Source: Herbidospora daliensis
GTDB taxonomy: Bacteria > Actinomycetota > Actinomycetes > Streptosporangiales > Streptosporangiaceae
NCBI RefSeq assembly: GCF_001570585.1
Contig: NZ_BBXF01000003.1
Location: 97,353-161,352, forward strand
Direction of reading: 5' to 3'
Length of the DNA: 64,000 bases
Part shown: piece after piece, positions 1 through 11,350 of the stretch
Layout of the letters: each line of letters begins with the position of its first letter
Numbering within the stretch: position 1 is the stretch's first letter
Notes under the pieces: model-generated
The model's database searches: none
Seen by the model: the letters and a program-made list of their open reading frames with translations, nothing else
Told to the model about the DNA's origin: nothing
Translations under genes and position numbers: made by a program

Positions 1-698
1 TTGAGGGGGACCGTGAAGCGGTTGTAGGTGTCATGGCTGGAGCTCATGAAGCCGCCGCGCTTGTCGGCCTCCAGGATGACGTCCATCGAGTGGGGGTTGG
101 TGATGAAGGTCAGCTCCAGGGCGTTGAAGTGGCGGCTCCACTGGGGGCCGGCGTAGTACTCGATCTCCTGGAAGAACGGCATGCGGGAGCCCTGGAGGGT
201 GCCGCGCTCGAGGTCGGCCTTGCTGAACCGGAAGCCCTGGCGGTCGAGCGCCATGATCAGGTGCTCCTGGATGGGGAGCGGGGTGACGAACAGCGGGTCG
301 AGGTCACCCTTGTCGAGGGCGCCGGCGAGGGCGAGCTCGGTCTTCACGCCGAGCTTCATGCCGCGCAGCGGGTGGCCGCCGATGGCGCTGATCGGGGTCT
401 CCCACGGGACCGGGATCTGGAAGGGCGCGGAGTGGCGGGCGCCGGCGGTCAGGTGGAACGGGCCGGCCACCTGCTGGCGCAGGAAGCTGTAGTTGGCGTT
501 GTACTCGTTGTCACCGCTCTCGACCTCGACGACGGCCGTGAAGTCGATGAAGATGCCCTCGACGTTGTAGTCGCTGCCGCCGCCCACGAAGTTGACCTGG
601 CCGGAGAGGGTCTCGCCGGGACGGACGGTCGAGGTTGCGAGGACGGTGTCGACCTCTACGCCGGCCCCGAAGGCGGCCATGAGCTTGCGGAAGACCAT
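1..698 (-). CDS. Spo0M-family sporulation-control protein (3' end outside window)
   Basis: The reverse strand reads MVFRKLMAAFGAGVEVDTVL, followed by RPGETLSGQVNFVGG and IDFTAVVEVESGD. This is the arrestin-like beta-sandwich pattern of the Spo0M/SpoOM family, which controls sporulation entry in Bacillus and is common in actinomycetes. The 232 codons visible run off the left edge, so the C-terminus is missing. The ATG at 698 is preceded by AGGAG. A TAGGTT -10-like hexamer lies at 784-789 on this strand, which would give a leader of roughly 80 bases. It is divergent from uvrB. Its role in sporulation is known for the family only; nothing here proves it for this organism. Confidence 0.85.
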   Translation of the reverse strand, partial: MVFRKLMAAFGAGVEVDTVLATSTVRPGETLSGQVNFVGGGSDYNVEGIFIDFTAVVEVESGDNEYNANYSFLRQQVAGPFHLTAGARHSAPFQIPVPWETPISAIGGHPLRGMKLGVKTELALAGALDKGDLDPLFVTPLPIQEHLIMALDRQGFRFSKADLERGTLQGSRMPFFQEIEYYAGPQWSRHFNALELTFITNPHSMDVILEADKRGGFMSSSHDTYNRFTVPL

Positions 699-850
699 TT
701 CAGGAGGCTCCTACTGAATTGTGACGGTTGATCGCTCTAACGGCCGGTTCGTGCCGCCGGGTTCCCCAACCTGGTGCGAACGTAACCTAACGAGGCTGAC
801 TTGCCGCCCGCTTGCAAACGGGTGACCCCGGAATTGTCGGTGGGGGAGCG

Positions 851-856
851 TAGGTT
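851..856 (+). promoter_or_regulatory. Candidate -10 box of uvrB (leaderless type)
   Basis: TAGGTT lies 8 bases before the GTG of uvrB. No convincing -35 is visible. The spacing fits transcription beginning at or next to the start codon. Confidence 0.4.
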
Positions 857-864
857 ATGGAGGC

Positions 865-2976
<2,112 letters not shown>

Positions 2977-3040
2977 TCTGAGCGCGGGCGGGCGTTAGTC
3001 AGACGGGGTGAGCGCCACGCGGCCGAACTAAAGCAACCGT

Positions 3041-3575
3041 GCCCGATGGCATGGCCGTCATAGTTCGGTCGTGCGCACCCTGTTCCTGCCGGCTGGGTGG
3101 CCGGGGTTTAGCGCCCCTGCGAAATTTGATTTGGGAGCTGGGGTAAGGCGGATCGGGCATGGCATGGCCGTGATCGTTCGGTCGTGCGCACCCGGCCCCC
3201 GTCGGCTGCGCGGCGGGGATTCAGCCGCCTGGCGCATTTGGTGCGAGGGCTGGGGTGAGGCGGATCGGGCATGGCATGGTGGTCATTGTTCGGTCGTGCG
3301 CACACAGTCCTTGGCGGCTGGGTGGCGGGGGTCCGACGCGCCGGGCGCATGTGATGCGGGAGCTGGAGTGAGGCGGGTCGGGCATCACATGGCCGTGATC
3401 GTTCGGCCGCGCGCACCCGGTCCTTGGCGGCTGCGCGGCGGGGGTCTGGCGCATCTGGTGCGGGAGCTCGGGTGAGGCGGGTCGGGCATGACGTGGCCGT
3501 CATCGTTCGGTCGCGCGCACTCGGTCCCAGGTGCGCTTGGCACGTCTGATGTGGGAGTTGGGATGAGGCGGGTCG
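3041..3575 (+). repeat. Five imperfect tandem repeats of about 104-113 bp
   Basis: The core GTTCGGTCGTGCGCAC (with small variations) begins at 3063, 3176, 3288, 3401 and 3505, giving periods of 113, 112, 113 and 104 bp. Each unit also carries a version of GGCATGGCATGGCCGT before the core and of GGGAGCTGGGGTGAGGCGG after it. The end of the fifth unit (GGGAGTTGGGATGAGGCGGG) is the ribosome binding site and first codons of the downstream methyltransferase gene. The array fills the 586-bp gap after uvrB. It has no spacers, so it is not CRISPR. The first unit is the most diverged. Confidence 0.85.
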
Positions 3576-4351
3576 ACTACGACCGGGAGCAGTATCGCGA
3601 CTACGCGCGGGGCCGGGCGCTGACCGGGCGGCAGCGGCGGGTGTGGCTCGATGCCTTCTCGGCGGTGTTGCCGCAGCGGCGGCCGTTGGACGGGCTCGAC
3701 GTCGGCTCGGGCACCGGGCGGTTCACGCCCGCGTTGGCCGAGGAGTTCGGGCCGGTCATCGGGGTCGATCCGTCGGTGCGGATGCGGGAGGTCGCGCAGG
3801 AGTTGTCGCGGCATCCCGATGTGCGTTATCTGGCGGGTTCCGCCGAAGACCTGCCGGTGGAGTCCGGCAGTGCCGACTACGCGCTCATGTTCCTGTCCTG
3901 GCACCACGTCCAGGAGAAGCGGCGGGCGGCGCGGGAGCTGGCGCGGGTGCTCCGGCCGGGCGGGCGGTTGTTACTTCGGGCGAACTTCAGCGATCACCAT
4001 CCCCGCCCGTGGTGGCTGGAGCACTTCGACCGGGGCTTCGAGATCGACGCCGCCCTGTTCCAGCCGCTCCACGAGGTCATCGAGATCTTCACGTCGGCCG
4101 GGTGGCGGGTGGCGAGCTTCGGGACCGTCGTCCAGCCGTCGTCCGGCACCCGTGAGGAGGTGCTCCAGAGGCTGCGGCTGCGTACCTTGTCCTTCTTCGC
4201 CCAGTTGGGCCCTCAGGAGCTGGAGGAGGGCTTTGAGCGGCTCGAGAGGGCCGTGGCGGCCGATCCCGGGGCGCCGGCGCCGGAGTTCTCCGACACGCTG
4301 CTCACTCTCGAGCGGCCCGCGACGCCTTCGCCAGGGCCCGGTTCCGCCTGA
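3563..4351 (+). CDS. Class I SAM-dependent methyltransferase
   Basis: The 262-residue protein has the methyltransferase motif I LDVGSGTG at residues 45-52, an acidic end of strand 2 (GVDPS), and a post-motif segment (ARVLRPGGRLLL) typical of the Methyltransf_11/UbiE-like group. The substrate cannot be inferred. The ATG at 3563 is preceded by GGGAG with 5 bases of spacing and gives MRRVDYDREQYRDYARGR, the usual N-terminus of this family. Reading can be extended upstream into the tandem repeats, but that extension is repeat-derived and I exclude it. The 3' end overlaps the convergent DUF4126 gene by 50 bp. Confidence 0.85.
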   Translation: MRRVDYDREQYRDYARGRALTGRQRRVWLDAFSAVLPQRRPLDGLDVGSGTGRFTPALAEEFGPVIGVDPSVRMREVAQELSRHPDVRYLAGSAEDLPVESGSADYALMFLSWHHVQEKRRAARELARVLRPGGRLLLRANFSDHHPRPWWLEHFDRGFEIDAALFQPLHEVIEIFTSAGWRVASFGTVVQPSSGTREEVLQRLRLRTLSFFAQLGPQELEEGFERLERAVAADPGAPAPEFSDTLLTLERPATPSPGPGSA

Positions 4352-4913
4352 AACGGGAGGCTTTGCGCAGGGCTGCCCAGCCGATTGCGATCATCGCCGC
4401 CAGGAAGACCAGCACCAGCACGGGCAGGAACACCGCCACGAGGCTGAGCGACAACGAGCCGGCGTCCTCCACGGTGCTCACGACGGGCGCTCCGACGCCC
4501 GCTGTGGTGGCGTTCACCACCGGGCGGGTGCCCGACTTCACGAGGTGGACGATCAGCGCCGTCACGATGCCCAGGATCCAGCCGACCGCCGGGTGCTCGG
4601 CCATCCAGGTCGAGTTGTCGAGCTGGGAGGCCGCCGAGGTCGCGCTGAAGACCACGCCGCCGGCCGCGGGGCGGACCGCGGTCTGGATCATGTCGTTCAC
4701 GTGGTCGACGACCGGGACCTTGTCCAGGACGAACTCGGCCAGTAACAGCACGCCGATGATGCCGAGCACCCAGCCGTTCGACAACCAGGCGTACTCGGAC
4801 GGCAGCCGTACCGCGTCGGTCACGTTGGCGAGCACGCCGACGACCATGAGCGGGATGTAGGCGTTCAGGCCGGCCGCCGTGGAGAGCCCCAGGCCGGTCA
4901 GTGTCGCGAACAC
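4302..4913 (-). CDS. DUF4126 family membrane protein
   Basis: The 203-residue protein begins MFATLTGLGLSTAAGLNAYIP, the signature opening of DUF4126 proteins, and has about five hydrophobic segments, the last near residues 155-180, followed by a basic cytoplasmic-type tail (RKASRFRRNRALAKASR). Function is unknown; the family is widespread in bacteria. The GTG start at 4913 is preceded by GGGAGG. Its 3' end overlaps the methyltransferase gene tail to tail, so the two cannot be an operon. Confidence 0.8.
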   Translation of the reverse strand: MFATLTGLGLSTAAGLNAYIPLMVVGVLANVTDAVRLPSEYAWLSNGWVLGIIGVLLLAEFVLDKVPVVDHVNDMIQTAVRPAAGGVVFSATSAASQLDNSTWMAEHPAVGWILGIVTALIVHLVKSGTRPVVNATTAGVGAPVVSTVEDAGSLSLSLVAVFLPVLVLVFLAAMIAIGWAALRKASRFRRNRALAKASRAARE

Positions 4914-4952
4914 AGCAGATCGTCCTCCCTTCGAGGGGACAACGACCCACTA

Positions 4953-5621
4953 TTACGAAATATCCCCGGAACTTCCCGCGATCCGCATCAACCGGACCTC
5001 CGGCGCGACCCAGCCCTCCTCGGGGGAGTACTGCCGCACGATCTTGGCGGGCACCCCCGCGATCACGCAGTGGTCCGGGAACTCGCCCCTGACCACCGCC
5101 CCACCGGCCACGACGCACTGGCGGCCGATCGTGGTGCCGGGCAGCACGATGGCCCCGGTGCCGAGCCAGGAGCCCGCGCCGATGCTGACCGGATTGTTAC
5201 GCGGCCACTGGCGTCCGACCGGGATCTCCGGGTCGTCGTAGACGTGGTTCTGGTCGGTGATGTAGACGTACGGGCCGGTGAAGACGTGGTCGCCGATGTC
5301 GATCGAGTGGTGGCCGACGATGTGGCTGCCGCGGCCGATCGAGCAGGAGCCGCCGATGCGGACGAGGGAGTCGGGGCCGAGGTCCACGCCCGGGCCCATC
5401 CCGGCCGAGATGGAGACCCGTTCGCCGATCAGGGTGTGGTCGCCGATCTCGATCCACTGCTCGCCGAAGATGGCTCCGACCGGGAACGCGATGCAGACGC
5501 CGTCGCCCAGTTTGCGGAACCGGTAGCCGGCCGGGGAGAGGGGGGTGAGGGCCCCGGCCTCGCGGATGTACGCCCACATCCGGTGGATCAGACGGCCCAT
5601 CAACCGTTGCCGCATCGACAT
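4953..5621 (-). CDS. Acyltransferase of the left-handed beta-helix (hexapeptide repeat) family
   Basis: The 222-residue protein has many [LIV]Gxxxx hexapeptide turns (IEIGDHTLIGERVSISAG, IDIGDHVFTGPYVYI, VSIGAGSWLGTGAIVLPG) and the C-terminal VxAGVPAKIVR that is typical of WbbJ/LacA/NodL-like O-acetyltransferases. Such enzymes are usually trimers that transfer acetyl from acetyl-CoA to sugars or other small molecules; the acceptor here is unknown. The ATG at 5621 lies 8 bases downstream of TAACTT, so leaderless transcription is plausible. It is divergent from pyrG. Confidence 0.85.
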   Translation of the reverse strand: MSMRQRLMGRLIHRMWAYIREAGALTPLSPAGYRFRKLGDGVCIAFPVGAIFGEQWIEIGDHTLIGERVSISAGMGPGVDLGPDSLVRIGGSCSIGRGSHIVGHHSIDIGDHVFTGPYVYITDQNHVYDDPEIPVGRQWPRNNPVSIGAGSWLGTGAIVLPGTTIGRQCVVAGGAVVRGEFPDHCVIAGVPAKIVRQYSPEEGWVAPEVRLMRIAGSSGDIS

Positions 5622-5629
5622 AACGGATC

Positions 5630-5635
5630 AAGTTA
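5630..5635 (-). promoter_or_regulatory. Candidate -10 box of the hexapeptide acyltransferase gene
   Basis: TAACTT on the reverse strand ends 8 bases before the ATG at 5621. A separate small hairpin, CCCGCC and GGCGGG around TAT at 5651-5665, lies just upstream in the spacer shared with pyrG. A possible pyrG -10 (TAGGCT) is at 5704-5709. Confidence 0.35.
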
Positions 5636-5706
5636 CCTTCTTGTGAAATCCCCGCCTATGGCGGGTTCCCGCACGTGGGTGAGCTGGGGACACCAGGATT
5701 TGATAG

Positions 5707-8027
<2,321 letters not shown>

Positions 8028-8042
8028 ACCAGGGGACCTACG

Positions 8043-8960
8043 CTGAGCTCGCCGGAAGCCGTACTCACCAGCTACCTCGCCCACCTGGCGGTGGAGCGGG
8101 GCCTTTCGGCGAACACGCTGGCCTCATACCGCCGTGACCTGCGTCGTTACGTCGACCATCTGACCGCCCGCGGCCTGGTCGCCATCGGCCAGGTCGCCGA
8201 GTCCGACGTGGTGGCGTTCCTGGCCGCGCTGCGGGAGGGCGACGACGATCATCCGGCCCTGGTCGCCAGTTCGGCGGCCAGGGCCGTCTCGGCGGTCAGG
8301 GGGCTCCACCGGTTCGCGCTGCGCGAGGGCGTCTCGGGGCACGACCCGGCCAACCAGGTGCGGCCCCCGCGCACGCTGCGGCGGCTGCCGAAGGCGATCA
8401 CCGTCGACGACGTGGAGCGCCTCATCGCCGCGTCGGGTCCCGACGAGTCCCCCCTGACGTTCCGGAACCGGGCCCTGCTCGAGGTCCTGTACGGAACCGG
8501 CGCCCGCATCTCCGAAGCGGTGGGCCTGGCCGTCGACGACATCGCCGCGGCCTCCCAGGTGGTGCTGCGCGGCAAGGGCGGCACCACCAGGATCGTCCCG
8601 CTGGGCCGCTACGCCCGCTCGGCCCTCGACGCCTACCTCGTGCGCGCGCGTCCCCAGATCGCCTCTCACGGCCGGGGGACCCCGGCTCTGTTCCTGAACG
8701 CCCGGGGCGGCCGGCTGACCCGTCAGGGCGCCTGGGAGGTCCTCCAGTCGGCGGCCGACCGGGCCGGCCTGTCGGGGGTGTCGCCCCACATGCTGCGCCA
8801 CTCGTTCGCCACCCACCTGCTCGACGGCGGCGCCGACGTCAGGGTGGTGCAGGAACTGCTCGGCCACGCCTCGGTGACCACCACCCAGGTTTACACGCTC
8901 GTGACGGTCGACAAGCTCAGAGAGGTGTACGCCGCCGCGCATCCCCGTGCCCGCAGGTGA
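8043..8960 (+). CDS. xerD: Site-specific tyrosine recombinase XerD
   Basis: XerD acts with XerC at dif to resolve chromosome dimers. From CTG at 8043 the product is 305 residues, with an N-terminal SAM-like core-binding domain ([20 protein letters not shown]) and a catalytic domain with the R (GARISE, residue 155), K (GKGGTTR), HxxR (HMLRHSF), H (LLGHAS) and the nucleophile Y284 (TTQVYT). No ATG, GTG or TTG exists between the upstream in-frame stop at 8025 and GTG 8091, and starting at 8091 would cut conserved N-terminal residues. AGGGG at 8031-8035 lies 7 bases before the CTG, so CTG is the likely initiator. Confidence 0.9.
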   Translation: MSSPEAVLTSYLAHLAVERGLSANTLASYRRDLRRYVDHLTARGLVAIGQVAESDVVAFLAALREGDDDHPALVASSAARAVSAVRGLHRFALREGVSGHDPANQVRPPRTLRRLPKAITVDDVERLIAASGPDESPLTFRNRALLEVLYGTGARISEAVGLAVDDIAAASQVVLRGKGGTTRIVPLGRYARSALDAYLVRARPQIASHGRGTPALFLNARGGRLTRQGAWEVLQSAADRAGLSGVSPHMLRHSFATHLLDGGADVRVVQELLGHASVTTTQVYTLVTVDKLREVYAAAHPRARR

Positions 8961-8999
8961 TTCAGTTCCGTTACCCTGGCTTTGCTTGGGCGCGGCGCC

Positions 9000-9028
9000 T
9001 TGCCGCATACGTGACTACCCTCTAGATT
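9000..9028 (+). promoter_or_regulatory. Sigma-70-type promoter of parA
   Basis: TTGCCG at 9000-9005 and TAGATT at 9023-9028 are separated by 17 bp, a good match to the actinobacterial housekeeping consensus. Transcription would start near 9035, leaving a leader of about 28 bases with the GGAGG ribosome binding site. Confidence 0.6.
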
Positions 9029-9063
9029 CGGTCCGATTCGGGACCGTCAGGGAGGATCAACAG

Positions 9064-9954
9064 GTGACTGCGACCACAGACGAGACGTGGACCGCGGGGA
9101 ACCCGGGTGCCCTGGGTCCGACCGGGCGCCCCCGCCCCGTCTTCCCCGAGCCGCCGGTGCCCGAGAACCACGGCCCGGCGCGGGTCGTCGCCATGGTGAA
9201 CCAGAAGGGCGGCGTCGGCAAGACGACCACCACCATCAACCTCGGCGCCGCGTTAGCCGAGGTCGGGCAGAAGGTGCTGCTGGTCGACTTCGACCCGCAG
9301 GGCGCCCTGTCGGTGGGCCTGGGCATCGACCCCCGCCCGCTCGAGACGACGATCTACGACCTCCTGATGGAGGAGCCCGACGTCACCGCCGAAGACGTGC
9401 TGCTCGGCACCAGCGTCGAGGGCATGGACCTGCTCCCCAGCAACATCTTCCTGTCCGGCGCGGAGATCCGGCTGGTCAACGAGGTCGCCCGGGAATACGC
9501 CCTCCAGCGCAGCCTGGAGCCCCTGCTCCCGTACTACGACATTTGCCTGATCGACTGCCAGCCCTCACTCGGCCTGCTGACGGTCAACGCGCTGACCTGC
9601 GCCCACAGCGTCATGATCCCCCTGGAGTGCGAGTTCTTCGCGCTGCGCGGCGTGGCCCTGCTGATGGAGTCGATCTCCAAGGTCCAGGAGCGCCTCAACA
9701 AGAACCTCGAGATAGACGGCCTCCTCGCCACCATGTACGACCCCCGCACCCTCCACGCCCGCGAGGTGCTGGCCACGATCATGCAGGGTTTCGGCGACAA
9801 GGTCTTCCACACGGTCATCAACCGCACCGTGCGCTTCCCCGACGCGACCCTGGCCGGTGAGCCGATCACCCAGTTCGACCCGGGTTCGATGGGCGCCACC
9901 GCCTACCGCGAGCTGGCCCGCGAGGTGCTGGCCCGCTGGCCCGCGCGCCTGTAG
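9064..9954 (+). CDS. ParA/Soj-family ATPase next to scpAB
   Basis: This 296-residue P-loop ATPase has the deviant Walker A KGGVGKTT at residues 48-55, the switch DFDPQGALS and the Walker B-like ICLIDCQPSLG. ParA proteins of this locus sit directly upstream of scpA and scpB in actinobacteria and are thought to help chromosome organisation; it is not the oriC-proximal ParA of parAB, because no parB partner is present. The GTG at 9064 was chosen because GGAGG at 9051-9055 is 8 bases upstream. The N-terminal 40 residues are proline-rich and probably disordered. Confidence 0.9.
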   Translation: MTATTDETWTAGNPGALGPTGRPRPVFPEPPVPENHGPARVVAMVNQKGGVGKTTTTINLGAALAEVGQKVLLVDFDPQGALSVGLGIDPRPLETTIYDLLMEEPDVTAEDVLLGTSVEGMDLLPSNIFLSGAEIRLVNEVAREYALQRSLEPLLPYYDICLIDCQPSLGLLTVNALTCAHSVMIPLECEFFALRGVALLMESISKVQERLNKNLEIDGLLATMYDPRTLHAREVLATIMQGFGDKVFHTVINRTVRFPDATLAGEPITQFDPGSMGATAYRELAREVLARWPARL

Positions 9955-9990
9955 AGCGCGGCCGTCGCGAACACGCGGGACAATGGCTCG

Positions 9991-10815
9991 GTGACCGAGC
10001 CGGAGACCACCGCGCCAGCCGAAGGGTTCCACGTCCACCTTGAGGTGTTCGAGGGGCCCTTCGACCTGCTTCTCGGGCTGATCGCCAAGCACAAGCTCGA
10101 CATCACCGAGGTCTCGCTCAGCAAGGTCACCGACGAGTTCATCTCCTACATCCGCTCGCGCGGGCCCGAATGGGACCTCGACCAGACCAGCCACTTCCTG
10201 CTGGTCGCGGCCACCCTGCTCGACCTCAAGGCGGCCCGGCTGCTGCCGACCGGCGAGGTGGAGGACGAGGAGGACCTCGCCCTCCTGGAGGCCCGTGACC
10301 TGCTGTTCGCGCGGTTGCTGCAGTACCGGGCGTACAAGGAGGTGGCGAAGATCTTCTCCGGCCGGATGGCCGAGGAGGCGCTGCGGTTCCCGCGCCTGGT
10401 GCCGCTGGAGCCCGCGTTCGCGAACCTGCTGCCCGAGCTGGTGCTCGGGATCGGGCCCGAACGGCTGGCCGAGATCGCCCGCCGGGCGTTCACGCCGAAG
10501 CTGCCGCCGACCGTTTCGATCACCCACATGTACCAACCACTCGCCTCGGTACGCGAACAGGCCGCTATCCTGGTCGAGCGGTTGCGCCGGGCGGGCACCG
10601 CGACGTTCCGGGCGCTGACCTCCGACTGCGCCGGCCCTTTCGAAGTGGTGGCGAGGTTCCTCGCCGTCCTCGAACTGTTCCGCGAGGCGGCGGTCTCCTT
10701 CGAGCAGGCCGAGCCGCTGGGAGACCTCTACGTGACCTGGACCGGAACCGCCGACGGCACCGTGCTCGTCGGCGACGACTACGACGAGACCCGACAGGGG
10801 GAGACCGATGTCTGA
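9991..10815 (+). CDS. scpA: Segregation and condensation protein A
   Basis: ScpA is the kleisin that bridges the SMC dimer and binds ScpB. The 274-residue protein has the conserved opening FHVHLEVFEGPFDLLLGLIAKHKLDITEVSL and a C-terminal winged-helix segment. The GTG start at 9991 follows GACAAT by 6 bases, a possible -10, though read-through from parA is equally likely. Its last 8 bp overlap scpB, so translation is probably coupled. Confidence 0.95.
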   Translation: MTEPETTAPAEGFHVHLEVFEGPFDLLLGLIAKHKLDITEVSLSKVTDEFISYIRSRGPEWDLDQTSHFLLVAATLLDLKAARLLPTGEVEDEEDLALLEARDLLFARLLQYRAYKEVAKIFSGRMAEEALRFPRLVPLEPAFANLLPELVLGIGPERLAEIARRAFTPKLPPTVSITHMYQPLASVREQAAILVERLRRAGTATFRALTSDCAGPFEVVARFLAVLELFREAAVSFEQAEPLGDLYVTWTGTADGTVLVGDDYDETRQGETDV

Positions 10816-11350
10816 GCTGACGATGGGCCTCGAGGCCATCCTGCTCGTCGTCGACGAACCCGTCGCGGAGATCACCCTCGCGCAGGTGCTCGAACGGCCG
10901 ACCGCCGAGATCGCGGCCGCCCTGCGCGACCTGTCGGCGGAATACACCTCCGCCGGGAGGGGTTTTGACCTGAGAGAGGTCGCCGGAGGATGGCGCCTCT
11001 ACACCCGCGCCGAATGCGCCCCCCTGGTGGAGCGGTTCGTGCGCGACGGCCAGCAGGCGCGGCTGACCCAGGCCGCGCTCGAGACCCTCGCCGTGGTCGC
11101 CTACCGGCAGCCCGTCAGCCGGGCCCGCGTGGCGGCGATCCGCGGCGTCAACAGCGACGGCGTCATGCGCACGCTCGCCGCCCGCGGCCTCGTCGAAGAG
11201 GCCGGGACCGACCCGGAGAGCCAGGCCGTGCTCTACCGGACCACCAGCTACTTCCTGGAGAGGCTGGGCCTGCGGGAGCTGTCGGAGCTCCCCGAACTGG
11301 CGCCCTTCCTCCCCGACGACGTTGACACCCTTGAGGAGCAACCCAAGTGA
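10808..11350 (+). CDS. scpB: Segregation and condensation protein B
   Basis: ScpB is a double winged-helix protein that binds the ScpA kleisin in the SMC complex. The 180-residue sequence has family segments ALETLAVVAYRQPVSRARVAAIRGVNSDGVMRTL and a typical C-terminal GLVEEAG followed by the second winged-helix region. ATG at 10808 overlaps the scpA end, and the stop overlaps the rluB GTG (GTGA). The three genes form one translation-coupled unit. Confidence 0.95.
   Translation: MSELTMGLEAILLVVDEPVAEITLAQVLERPTAEIAAALRDLSAEYTSAGRGFDLREVAGGWRLYTRAECAPLVERFVRDGQQARLTQAALETLAVVAYRQPVSRARVAAIRGVNSDGVMRTLAARGLVEEAGTDPESQAVLYRTTSYFLERLGLRELSELPELAPFLPDDVDTLEEQPK

Noticed and set aside
3071-3475. 134-codon open frame made of the tandem repeats
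   Set aside because: It exists because the repeats happen to lack stops in that frame. It has no good ribosome binding site, and the unit lengths (112, 113) are not multiples of three, so the frame shifts between copies.
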